NCBI GenBank assembly: GCA_017303855.1
Contig: JAFLBL010000004.1
Location: 248,001-312,000, forward strand
Direction: 5' to 3'
From: Chitinophagales bacterium
GTDB lineage: Bacteria; Bacteroidota; Bacteroidia; Chitinophagales; Chitinophagaceae
DNA length: 64,000 nt
The notes beneath the pieces are model-generated. The model ran no database searches. It was not told the origin of the DNA and was given only the letters and a program-made list of their open reading frames with translations. This document shows positions 9,226 to 17,295 of this stretch, in pieces. A program made the translations under genes and the position numbers. Positions within the stretch are counted from its first letter, which is position 1, and every line of letters begins with the position of its first letter.

Positions 9226-10722
9226 TTATTTAAAGGAGGCGTCGTTCCAGCGCAATTCGTTCTTGAATTGATAAAGATTCGTGTTTTTACCGATAAGGAC
9301 AAATTCAATTCCGGCCATCTCGGCAAAGTCCTGCAGTCCTTCTGCACTCAGGTTCTGACTGTAGCAGGTATGGTGGGCTCCACCAGCCAGTATCCAGGCA
9401 CTGCAACCTGTTACCATATCCGGCATGGGTTTCCAGAGCACCCGGGCTACCGGTAATTTTGGTAAGGCTTTCACCGGCTTCACCGCTTCCACTTCATTTA
9501 CGAGTAAGCGGAAACGGTTACCCATATCCACAATCGAGGCATTCAGAGCCGGGCCTGCTTTAGCACTAAAGACCAGACGTACCGGATCTTCCTTGCCCCC
9601 GATACCCAACGGATGAATTTCACAACTGGGTTTGTCGCCTGCGATACTCGGACAAATCTCCAGCATGTGAGAGCCCAACACTAAATTATTCTTCGGTTCA
9701 AAATGATAGGTATAATCTTCCATAAAGGAGTTACCGCCGGGTAAACCACTACCCATTACTTTCATGGCGCGTACCAGTGCGGATGTCTTCCAGTCACCTT
9801 CGCCACCAAAGCCATACCCTTCGGCCATCAGCCGCTGAGAGGCAATGCCGGGCAATTGCTTCATGCCATGCAGGTCTTCAAATGTATCGGTATATCCTTT
9901 GAAGCTGCCGGCTTCGAGGAAGTTGCGCATACCGATCTCGATCTTTGCGGCATCGCGCAGGGATTCGTACTGCCTGCCGCCTTTTTTGAGAGAAGGCGCC
10001 AGTTTGTATTCTTTATTATATAAGGCAATGAGTTCATCAATTGCGGAGGTTTTCACTTTATTGATCACTGCTACCAGGTCACCGATACCGTATGTGTTCA
10101 CACTGTAACCGAATTTAATCTCGGCTTCCACTTTATCACCTTCCGTTACAGCTACCTGGCGCATGTTATCACCAAAGCGGCAAAAACGGGCGCCTTGCCA
10201 GTCCTGCCAGCCGGCTGCAGCTCTTGCCCATATATTGATTTTCTTTTGTACCTCGGGATCCTGCCAGTGACCGGCCACTACTTTACGGTTCATCCGCATA
10301 CGACTCATGATAAAACCGAATTCACGGTCGCCATGCGCACTCTGGTTCAGGTTCATGAAGTCCATATCAATGCTGCTCCAGGGAATATCACGATTGAACT
10401 GCGTATGCAGGTGCAGCATGGGCTTGCGTAATATCTTCAGTCCGTTGATCCACATCTTGGCCGGTGAGAAAGTATGCATCCAGGTAATGATACCGATACA
10501 ATTGCTGTCGTTATTCGCGGCATTGATCAGGTTGAATATTTCTTCCGGCGTTTTTACCACCGGCTTAAAGATCACCTGTACAGGTATATGTTTAGAGGTA
10601 TTGAAAGTATCCGCAATTTTAGCAGAATGTTCGTCTACCTGCTGCAGGGTTTCTTCCCCGTACAGGTGCTGGCTGCCGGTTACAAACCAAACAGACCATT
10701 TTTTTAAATCAGGTAATTGCAT
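9226..10722 (-). CDS. araA: L-arabinose isomerase
   Basis: 498 aa, the usual length for AraA (about 500). Converts L-arabinose to L-ribulose in the cytoplasm, first step of the araA-araB-araD route to D-xylulose 5-phosphate. Recognised from the N-terminal [14 protein letters not shown] stretch and the active-site segment [17 protein letters not shown], plus [13 protein letters not shown] and [11 protein letters not shown] near the C-terminus; residues on the conserved metal-binding and catalytic segments look intact. The gene lies 17 bases after the aldose epimerase and 20 bases before the symporter, inside the arabinose operon. Confidence 0.97.
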   Translation of the reverse strand: MQLPDLKKWSVWFVTGSQHLYGEETLQQVDEHSAKIADTFNTSKHIPVQVIFKPVVKTPEEIFNLINAANNDSNCIGIITWMHTFSPAKMWINGLKILRKPMLHLHTQFNRDIPWSSIDMDFMNLNQSAHGDREFGFIMSRMRMNRKVVAGHWQDPEVQKKINIWARAAAGWQDWQGARFCRFGDNMRQVAVTEGDKVEAEIKFGYSVNTYGIGDLVAVINKVKTSAIDELIALYNKEYKLAPSLKKGGRQYESLRDAAKIEIGMRNFLEAGSFKGYTDTFEDLHGMKQLPGIASQRLMAEGYGFGGEGDWKTSALVRAMKVMGSGLPGGNSFMEDYTYHFEPKNNLVLGSHMLEICPSIAGDKPSCEIHPLGIGGKEDPVRLVFSAKAGPALNASIVDMGNRFRLLVNEVEAVKPVKALPKLPVARVLWKPMPDMVTGCSAWILAGGAHHTCYSQNLSAEGLQDFAEMAGIEFVLIGKNTNLYQFKNELRWNDASFK

Positions 10723-10739
10723 AAAAATTGTTTTGAGAA

Positions 10740-11888
10740 CTATTGTTGAGTGGAAAATTTATAAACACAGGTATGATGATAGGTTTCACCCGGTTTTAAC
10801 AGGGTGGAAGGGAAGGAGGGCTGATTCGGACTGTCCGGAAAATGCTGTGTTTCCAGGCAAAGCGCACCATGCCATACATATTTCTTGCCTCCCTTTGTAT
10901 TGGTCAGTGTTCCATCGAGGAAGTTGCCGGAATAGAACTGTAAGCCCGGTTCGGTTGTATACACTTCCATCACCCGGCCACTGCCGGGATGCACCAGTCT
11001 TGCGGCCAGTTCAAGCCCGGAACCACTGCGGCTAAGTACCCAGTTATGGTCATAGCCACCCGGTACATTGGCAATATCGCGTCCGATTAATTTGGGCGTA
11101 TTAAAATCCATCGGCCCGCCCGCTACCGCATCAATTTTTCCGGTAGGAATCAAGGTGGAATCTACCGGTGTATATTGTGCCGCTTTCATCATCAGTTCAT
11201 GACCCAGTATGGTACTGTCGGCACCCGCACTTAAATTGAAATAAGCATGACTGGTCAGGTTCACCGGCGTGGCTTTATCAGTATTGGCCGTATACTCAAT
11301 CTTCAGTTCATTGGCGGAGGTTAATGTATAAATCACTTCCATTTTTAGCGTACCCGGATAGCCTTCTTCTCCGTCCGGACTGGTATAGGTCAGTTTCAGG
11401 CTGCTGTCGCCTGCCTGTTTCTCAATATTCCAGTAAACTTTATCGTAGCCTTTGTTGCCACCGTGCAGGGCATTCACACCATTGTTGGCAGCCAGTGTGT
11501 ATTGTTTTCCATCGAGACTGAAGGTTGCTTTCGCAATCCGGTTGCCATAGCGGCCGATAAGTCCGCCGAAATACGGATTACCTTTTTGCAGAAAACCGTC
11601 GAGATTATCGAACCCCAGCACCACGTCACCCATTTCTCCTTTATTGTCAGGAGTAGTAATGCGGGAAATGGCACCCCCGTAATTAATAATGCATACCTGC
11701 ATGCCCGATGCGTTGGTGATGGCATATTCAATAACCGGTTTACCTTCAAATGTGCCGAAAGGTTTTTCGGTAATGCCGGCTTTGGCTGTCAGGATTGCCG
11801 TTTCTTTTTCTTTTACAGTATCACCGTTATTACAGGCGGCCAGTTGCAAGGCAAGGGCGGCGAATAAAAAGAAGTTGTTTTTTTTCAT
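10740..11888 (-). CDS. galM: aldose 1-epimerase (mutarotase), predicted lipoprotein
   Basis: 382 aa GalM-family protein that interconverts alpha and beta anomers of free sugars. Signature pieces are [22 protein letters not shown] with the catalytic His, and [14 protein letters not shown] with the catalytic Glu region. The N-terminus is a lipoprotein signal: a hydrophobic run ending in QLAAC with Cys19, so the enzyme is probably attached to a membrane outside the cytoplasm, where it could supply the anomer taken up by the symporter. It lies between araD and araA with gaps of 24 and 17 bases, so L-arabinose is the likely physiological substrate. Confidence 0.95.
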   Translation of the reverse strand: MKKNNFFLFAALALQLAACNNGDTVKEKETAILTAKAGITEKPFGTFEGKPVIEYAITNASGMQVCIINYGGAISRITTPDNKGEMGDVVLGFDNLDGFLQKGNPYFGGLIGRYGNRIAKATFSLDGKQYTLAANNGVNALHGGNKGYDKVYWNIEKQAGDSSLKLTYTSPDGEEGYPGTLKMEVIYTLTSANELKIEYTANTDKATPVNLTSHAYFNLSAGADSTILGHELMMKAAQYTPVDSTLIPTGKIDAVAGGPMDFNTPKLIGRDIANVPGGYDHNWVLSRSGSGLELAARLVHPGSGRVMEVYTTEPGLQFYSGNFLDGTLTNTKGGKKYVWHGALCLETQHFPDSPNQPSFPSTLLKPGETYHHTCVYKFSTQQ

Positions 11889-11912
11889 ATAGCGTGTTGT
11901 ATGATTTTGAAA

Positions 11913-12611
11913 TTACTGACCGTAATAACTGTCCGGTCCGTGTTTGCGTTCGTAATGCTTTTGTTTGAGCGCGTCCTTCAAACGGGGAGCGGCGGGGTTT
12001 ATCTGTTCGGTCAGGAGTGAAGTTTTGGCGATGAATTCAAGTACGGCACTGTTGTGCACGGCTTTGCCGGCATTTTTCCCCCAGGTAAAAGGAGCGTGAT
12101 TGCCCACCAATACCATTTCCACTTCTTCGTAATTCAGTTTTTTTTCTGCAAAACAATTCAGAATCTGAAAGCCGGTTTCATGTTCGTAATTCCCTTTGAT
12201 CATTTCATCATTCATCGGTGGCGCACAGGGAATATCCACTGTATTATAATCAGCATGGGTGGTGCCGAAAATGGGAATGTCGCGTACTGCTTGCGCCCAG
12301 GCAGTGGCATAGGTACTGTGTGTATGCACGATACCGCCGATTTTATTCCAGTGTTTGTACAATACGGCGTGCGTTTTTGTATCCGAAGAGGGACGCATGG
12401 AACCTTCTACGGTATTGCCGTCAAAATCCACAATCACCATATTGGCCGGCGAAAGGGCTTCATAGGGAACACCGCTGGGTTTAATCGCGAATACGCCGAG
12501 CGCGTGATCCGCCGCGCTTACGTTACCAAAAGTAAACAGCACCAGTCCCAGCTGGGGCAACTGCATGTTGGCGGCGTAGGCTTCTTCGCGGATATGCTGG
12601 TATTTGTTCAT
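11913..12611 (-). CDS. araD: L-ribulose-5-phosphate 4-epimerase
   Basis: 232 aa class II aldolase-fold enzyme, the usual AraD length (E. coli 231). Converts L-ribulose 5-phosphate to D-xylulose 5-phosphate. The zinc ligand histidines are visible in GGIVHTHSTYATAWAQ, and GTTHADYNTVDIPCAPPM and GNHAPFTWGKNA are typical of AraD rather than of fuculose aldolase. Encoded 37 bases after araB and 24 bases before the aldose epimerase. Cytoplasmic; no signal peptide. Confidence 0.97.
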   Translation of the reverse strand: MNKYQHIREEAYAANMQLPQLGLVLFTFGNVSAADHALGVFAIKPSGVPYEALSPANMVIVDFDGNTVEGSMRPSSDTKTHAVLYKHWNKIGGIVHTHSTYATAWAQAVRDIPIFGTTHADYNTVDIPCAPPMNDEMIKGNYEHETGFQILNCFAEKKLNYEEVEMVLVGNHAPFTWGKNAGKAVHNSAVLEFIAKTSLLTEQINPAAPRLKDALKQKHYERKHGPDSYYGQ

Positions 12612-12648
12612 ACTGCTTGTTGTTAGTTGTTTGATAAATCCGGGTCAG

Positions 12649-14298
12649 TTATTTTGCGGCAAAAGCCCCGAGTTTTTTATAACGTTTGAATTTCTTTTTA
12701 TAATACGCCACATTTTTGCGGATGGGTTTGTATTCAATGTCAAAACCCTGTCCCATTGCCTGCATGGCGTCTTCCACTGCCGGATACAGTCCGGCTACGG
12801 TAGCGGCAAACATGGCGGCACCCGCTGCACAGGTCTGTTCACTGCTGTGAACGCGGATCGGCATATTCATCACATCCGCCATGGTCTGCATTACATAGGG
12901 CGATTTGCGGGCCACACCACCCAACGCAATCAGTCCTTTTACCGGGATGCCTTCTTCAATAAAACGATCGGTAATGGCTTTTGCACCAAAGCAGGTGGCT
13001 TCCACCAATGCTTTGAACATGCGGGGGGCATCAGTACCCAGGTGCAATCCGGTAAATGCACCCTGTACCAGTTGATTGGCATCGGGTGTACGACGGCCAT
13101 TGAGCCAGTCAAGAGCGAGCTCATCGTTTTCTGTCAACGGGAGTGCGGCCGCTGCCTCAGATAATTTAGCAATCAGTTGCTGACTGATGGCTTCCCGTTG
13201 TGTTTCATCGGTTATAAACTGAAGCGGCCAGCTCAGCAGATTGCGGAACCAGGCATAAGCATCCCCAAATGCGGATTGGCCCGCTTCCAGTCCGATCATG
13301 CCGGGTATTACGGAACCATCCACTTGTCCGCAGATGCCTTTTACCAGTTTATCTTTCATGTCTGCCTGCGGGGCTACCAGTATATCACAGGTGGAGGTTC
13401 CCATTACTTTACTTAAATAATAGGGCTCGATCTGTCCGCCAACGGCACCCATGTGACAATCAAATGCACCAATGCCAATCTGTACATCAGCCGGTAAACC
13501 AAGCCGGGTTGCCCACTCAGCGGAAATCGTACCGGCAGCTTCCGCGGTTGTATAGGTCCGTGTAAATAATCGTTCCGTAAAACCCTTCAGCAGCGGATCC
13601 AGTTCGCTGAAAAAATGATCGGGCGGAAGGCCGCCGAATTCCGCTGCATACAGTGCTTTGTGACCGGCACTGCATACGCCTCTTTTCAATTGTGAAGCAT
13701 CTTTACCTCCGGTGAGTACAAACGGTATCCAGTCGCAATGTTCAACAAAGCTGTAAATATGTTTCCGGATGGCTTCATCTTCCCGGAGTATATGCAGGAG
13801 CTTTGCCCAGAACCATTCGCTGCTGTAGATGCCGCCGACAAACTGGAGATAATTAATATCATATTTTTCCGCATGCCGGTTGATGGCTTCCGCTTCAGCA
13901 GTGGATGTATGATCTTTCCATAGTACAAACAAGGCATTGGGGTTTTCTTCAAGTCCAGGTATATAACAAAGCGGCGTACCCGTAGCGTCAACGGCAACCG
14001 GCGTACTTCCCGTAGTATCTACGGAAATGGCTTTAATCCGGGAAGCGATATCCGCACCTGCCTGCCGGATACAATCTTTTATGGATGTTTCAATGCCTTC
14101 AAGATAATCAGCCGGATGCTGCCGGTACTGGTGCCGGGAGGCATTGCAATAACGTTGTTGTTTCCAGCGGGGATAATAAAATACAGAGGCGGCTATTTCG
14201 CGGCCATTGCCGGCGTTAATGATTACGGAGCGGACGGAGTCAGTTCCAAAGTCGGCACCGATTACATAATATTCCTGGTTCATAATCAGAGTTGACAA
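12649..14298 (-). CDS. araB: ribulokinase
   Basis: 549 aa FGGY-family sugar kinase, phosphorylating L-ribulose to L-ribulose 5-phosphate. The N-terminal ATPase motif is GADFGTDSVRSVII; WKDHTSTAEAEAIN and GAFDCHMGAVGG are typical of AraB, and the C-terminal LIALGGVARKSPYVMQ is the second nucleotide-binding motif. It is the first gene after a 55-base gap containing a strong inverted repeat (14324-14362), so transcription of the araB-araD-galM-araA-symporter-araR block may begin here. Confidence 0.97.
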   Translation of the reverse strand: MSTLIMNQEYYVIGADFGTDSVRSVIINAGNGREIAASVFYYPRWKQQRYCNASRHQYRQHPADYLEGIETSIKDCIRQAGADIASRIKAISVDTTGSTPVAVDATGTPLCYIPGLEENPNALFVLWKDHTSTAEAEAINRHAEKYDINYLQFVGGIYSSEWFWAKLLHILREDEAIRKHIYSFVEHCDWIPFVLTGGKDASQLKRGVCSAGHKALYAAEFGGLPPDHFFSELDPLLKGFTERLFTRTYTTAEAAGTISAEWATRLGLPADVQIGIGAFDCHMGAVGGQIEPYYLSKVMGTSTCDILVAPQADMKDKLVKGICGQVDGSVIPGMIGLEAGQSAFGDAYAWFRNLLSWPLQFITDETQREAISQQLIAKLSEAAAALPLTENDELALDWLNGRRTPDANQLVQGAFTGLHLGTDAPRMFKALVEATCFGAKAITDRFIEEGIPVKGLIALGGVARKSPYVMQTMADVMNMPIRVHSSEQTCAAGAAMFAATVAGLYPAVEDAMQAMGQGFDIEYKPIRKNVAYYKKKFKRYKKLGAFAAK

Positions 14299-14323
14299 GC
14301 TGAATAAAAACCGAATATAGGGA

Positions 14324-14362
14324 AATAATTAATAAGTGTAAAAAATACATTTATTAATAATT
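14324..14362. promoter_or_regulatory. 17-bp imperfect inverted repeat upstream of araB, candidate operator
   Basis: Left arm 14324-14340 (AATAATTAATAAGTGTA) and right arm 14346-14362 (TACATTTATTAATAATT) match at 15 of 17 positions as inverted copies around a 5-base A spacer. The centre is about 45 bases upstream of the araB ATG, and the right arm overlaps the stop codon of the HAD gene. The AT-rich stem without a T run after it on the - strand argues against a terminator. Best explanation: operator for the Nudix AraR-like regulator, less likely for the LacI-type protein (inference). Confidence 0.6.
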
Positions 14363-15010
14363 GTCCAGTAACCGGATCAGTTCCGGGTTTGTATAATCTG
14401 TTGTAAAAAGCAGAATATCATGTTGTTGTTTGAAGTCAGCGGCTTCATGCATGGTAGTCAGTACCACGGATTTCATCCCCGCATTTTTGGCGGATTCCAC
14501 CCCTTTTGGGGCATCTTCCCATACAATACAACGGGCAGGGTCGGTTTGCAGGGCTGCAGCGCCTAATATAAATGTTTCAGGATCCGGTTTACTGTGCACT
14601 ACCTGGTCGGCACTGATGATTACATCAAAGTAATGGCGGATATGCAGGCCATCGAGTACAAAGTCTACATTATCCATTATAGCCGCGGAGCCAATACCCA
14701 TTTTCCAGCCTTTCTCTTTGGCTTTTTCCAGGAAAATGTCCAGTCCGTTAATCAATTGCAGGAAAGGTTTGAAATCATGCCGGTATTGAATTTCTTTTTC
14801 AATACTGAGTTTGTTTTTTTCCTCCAGGGTGAACCGGCCGGGAAAAATGCGTTCCAGTACTTCCGCATTTTTGCCATAACATTCGGCTTTCACGGCTTCC
14901 ATACTCAGGTTCCCGCCTAATTCAGTGGTCAGCCGGTGCCAGGCTTTAATATGATAATCCATATCATTCACCATCGTACCGTTCAGGTCAAAAAGAAGTG
15001 CTTTATTCAT
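14354..15010 (-). CDS. HAD-superfamily hydrolase, beta-phosphoglucomutase-like
   Basis: 218 aa with a HAD core and helical cap of the beta-phosphoglucomutase/sugar-phosphatase type. Motif I reads FDLNGTMVND: the nucleophile Asp8 is present but the usual second Asp (acid/base, two residues on) is Asn10. Motif II is the GIGSAA segment, motif III the Lys in HSKPDPE, motif IV VWEDAPKGVESA. Encoded between the LacI-type regulator and araB on the same strand, so a role in sugar-phosphate housekeeping for pentose metabolism is likely but unproven. The Asn10 substitution makes a true phosphomutase less certain. Confidence 0.88.
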   Translation of the reverse strand: MNKALLFDLNGTMVNDMDYHIKAWHRLTTELGGNLSMEAVKAECYGKNAEVLERIFPGRFTLEEKNKLSIEKEIQYRHDFKPFLQLINGLDIFLEKAKEKGWKMGIGSAAIMDNVDFVLDGLHIRHYFDVIISADQVVHSKPDPETFILGAAALQTDPARCIVWEDAPKGVESAKNAGMKSVVLTTMHEAADFKQQHDILLFTTDYTNPELIRLLDNY

Positions 15011-15071
15011 GATAAGAGAAATCGTTTGTAGCTACGGGGCCGTAAGGTATATAAAATAGGTGGCCGGGCTG

Positions 15072-16085
15072 TCATGCACCGGAGGAGGCGCGTTGCATCA
15101 GACGCGAGGGGATTACCTTTGTTTCTTTTGATAAATCGAAACTGGTTTTTTCAATACCCTTAAAGAGAAGTGCTGCGGCTGTTTTACCCATTTCAAAGGC
15201 GGGTTGGGTAATGGTGGTAAGTGCCGGCTGCAAAATGGGGGCTGCCGGGAGATTGGTAAAGCCGACCACCCGCACATCATCCGGTATGCGGCAGCCCAAT
15301 TGCTGACAGGCCATATATACGGGTGGCACCAGTTTTTCTACCGATGCAATTAAACCGTCCGGTCTGTTGGCGGGTTCCAATAGCTGGAGAATCTGTGCGG
15401 CAATCTGTTCATCACTGCCTGTACAGGGAATAATACTTTTCTTTTCTTCCGGTATTCCGGCTTCCTGCAAGGCTTTTATAAAGCCGGCTTCTCTTCGCTG
15501 ATTAATAGACAGAGTACTGGAAATGGACAGGAATACAGGATGCAGGCTGCCTTTTTCCAGCAGGTGACGGGTGGCAATGTAACCGCTTTCAAAATCATCG
15601 GTAATAACCCGGGCCGCCTGAATGTCTTCACAGATCCGGTCAAAGAAAACAACCGGCAATCCGCTGTTCATTGCAGCAGTGATATGATTGCCGGTACAGG
15701 TTTCGCTGGTAACAGAAATCATTAATCCATCCACCCGGCCGCTTTTGAATTCATTCAGAATTTCGGTTTCGCGTTCGAGGCTTTCGTGCGATAAATAGAT
15801 TAATACATGGTATCCTTTTTCGCGGGCTACTTCTTCAATACCGTTAATAGCAATGGAAAAAAAGCTATCGGCTACTTCGGGAATCACCACCGCGATCGTC
15901 CGGCTTTTCTGCCGGCGAAGGCTGCTGGCATACAGATTGGGAATATAATTCAGCCGGGTGGCTACTTCCAGCACTTTGGCCTTTGTTTCCGTGCTGATTT
16001 CATGGCTGTCACGTAAAGCCTTGGATACGGTGGATACGGCAATACCCAATTCTTTGGCCAGTTCTCTGATTGTGATTTTGCTCAT
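15072..16085 (-). CDS. LacI-family transcriptional regulator
   Basis: 337 aa. N-terminal helix-turn-helix (ITIRELAKELGIAVSTVSKA, residues ~4-23) with hinge helix, then a periplasmic-binding-protein-like sugar-sensing domain (~60-335, e.g. IAVVIPEVADSFFS and DGLMISVTSE). Binds DNA as a dimer in the cytoplasm. It is the first gene of the - strand arabinose block and is divergent from the myo-inositol oxygenase gene; a LacI-type palindrome lies in the shared upstream region (16146-16159), suggesting autoregulation and possibly control of the divergent operon. The inducer is not evident; L-arabinose is less likely because a separate Nudix regulator is present. Confidence 0.93.
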   Translation of the reverse strand: MSKITIRELAKELGIAVSTVSKALRDSHEISTETKAKVLEVATRLNYIPNLYASSLRRQKSRTIAVVIPEVADSFFSIAINGIEEVAREKGYHVLIYLSHESLERETEILNEFKSGRVDGLMISVTSETCTGNHITAAMNSGLPVVFFDRICEDIQAARVITDDFESGYIATRHLLEKGSLHPVFLSISSTLSINQRREAGFIKALQEAGIPEEKKSIIPCTGSDEQIAAQILQLLEPANRPDGLIASVEKLVPPVYMACQQLGCRIPDDVRVVGFTNLPAAPILQPALTTITQPAFEMGKTAAALLFKGIEKTSFDLSKETKVIPSRLMQRASSGA

Positions 16086-16127
16086 ATATCAATGCCGGAA
16101 TAGTCGTGTTTCTTGTAAACTACTGCG

Positions 16128-16163
16128 TAAATATAGAGGAATTGCCGAAAACGGTTTCGCAAA
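16128..16163 (-). promoter_or_regulatory. possible lacI-type gene promoter overlapped by the operator
   Basis: On the - strand TTTG (16163-16160) and TATATTTA (16135-16128) resemble the Bacteroidota -33 TTTG and -7 TAnnTTTG elements, but the -7 has an A for the final G and the spacing of 24 is a little long. The LacI-type palindrome sits between them, which would fit autorepression. Weak call. Confidence 0.3.
16146..16159. promoter_or_regulatory. LacI-family operator-like palindrome
   Basis: CGAAAACGGTTTCG is an almost perfect palindrome around a central CG, the classic shape of LacI-family operators. It lies 61 bases upstream of the LacI-type gene and about 230 bases upstream of the divergent myo-inositol oxygenase gene. 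Confidence 0.65.
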
Positions 16164-16387
16164 TAAAATAATGCGTAAGCAGCCGTAATCCATCAAAAAG
16201 TGTCATTTTAACATTTGTAAACAAGAAACCAACGATTTGCGTGTATGAAGAGATGCCCTGCGCTGCCTTCTGTAGTGAACGATTATGCTATGCCGTATTC
16301 AAACAGTAACGCTCCCTGCGTGGCTTTCAACTGCTGCAATCGTATGTTTTCCATTCTTTTTTCTATTAAACTGATTAATTAACCAGT

Positions 16388-17263
16388 ATGAGTCAAGCAA
16401 AGTTTGAATCAGTACCCCTGGCCAACCTCGATGAGTGGGAAGAAGATTTGCTGCGGCGGTATCCGGATCCGGAAGCCATTGCCACGGCCAAAGCCACCGG
16501 CGAGTACCGCAATTATGAATCGCCGGCCAGGGATACTGTAAAAGAATTTTACCGGCTGAACCACACCTACCAGACCTGGGATTTTGTACAGGAGAAAAGG
16601 AAAGACTTCCTGAAGTTTGACAAGAAGGAAATGACCGTATGGGATGCGTTTGATTTCCTCAACCAGCTGGTGGATGATTCGGATCCCGATACGGATCTGG
16701 ATCAGTTGCAACACCTGTTGCAAACTTCTGAAGCGATCCGCCGGGATGGTCATCCCGACTGGATGGTGCTGACGGGACTGATGCATGATATGGGAAAAGT
16801 TTTATGCCTGTTTGGTGAACAGCAATGGGCGGTAGTAGGGGATACCTTCCCGGTGGGTTGTGCCTACTCCGATAAAATCATTTATCCTGAATATTTTGCC
16901 GCCAACCCTGATTTTACCGATGACCGGTTCAATACAAAGCTGGGTGTGTACCAGCAAAACTGTGGTTTACGGAAGGTGGACATGTCCTGGGGCCATGATG
17001 AATATGTATATCACATGCTGAAGGATTATCTCCCGGAACCCGGACTGTATATGCTCCGTTATCATTCCTTTTATGCCTGGCACCGCGAAGGCGCCTATGA
17101 TTACCTGCTGGATGATCATGACCGGGAGATGTTGAAATGGGTGAAACTCTTCAACCCCTATGATTTGTATTCCAAAAGTCCTGAACCGCCAGACTGGAAA
17201 AAACTCAGGCCATATTATGAAGACCTGGTCGCTAAATATTTACCTGCAACATTAAAGTTCTGA
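16388..17263 (+). CDS. miox: myo-inositol oxygenase
   Basis: 291 aa, close to the length of eukaryotic MIOX. Cleaves the C6-C1 bond of myo-inositol with O2 to give D-glucuronate, using a mixed-valent di-iron centre in an HD-domain fold. All six metal ligands known from the mouse enzyme can be placed by spacing: His109 (LQHLLQTSE), His133/Asp134 (LMHDMGKVL), His203 (WGHDEYVYH), His226 (RYHSFYAWH) and Asp259 (FNPYDLY). DTVKEFYRLNHTYQTWDFV and GDTFPVGC are also family signatures. Cytoplasmic. It lies only 32 bases upstream of a SusC gene, an unusual partner. In a bacterium the product would feed glucuronate catabolism; a UxuA-type dehydratase is encoded at 34932. Confidence 0.96.
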   Translation: MSQAKFESVPLANLDEWEEDLLRRYPDPEAIATAKATGEYRNYESPARDTVKEFYRLNHTYQTWDFVQEKRKDFLKFDKKEMTVWDAFDFLNQLVDDSDPDTDLDQLQHLLQTSEAIRRDGHPDWMVLTGLMHDMGKVLCLFGEQQWAVVGDTFPVGCAYSDKIIYPEYFAANPDFTDDRFNTKLGVYQQNCGLRKVDMSWGHDEYVYHMLKDYLPEPGLYMLRYHSFYAWHREGAYDYLLDDHDREMLKWVKLFNPYDLYSKSPEPPDWKKLRPYYEDLVAKYLPATLKF

Positions 17264-17295
17264 TTTTATTATTAACCTAAAACGAAAACTCTGCC

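Larger units (their letters stand above)
16086..16387. other. 302-base divergent intergenic region
   Basis: Shared upstream region of the LacI-type gene (-) and the myo-inositol oxygenase operon (+). Besides the LacI-type palindrome it holds two inverted copies of a 13-base sequence: GTTTCTTGTAAAC (16108-16120) and GTAAACAAGAAAC (16217-16229). The second matches the reverse complement of the first at 11 of 13 positions, and the pair flanks the palindrome. I see no convincing small gene, and no clear promoter for the + strand. Confidence 0.5.
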
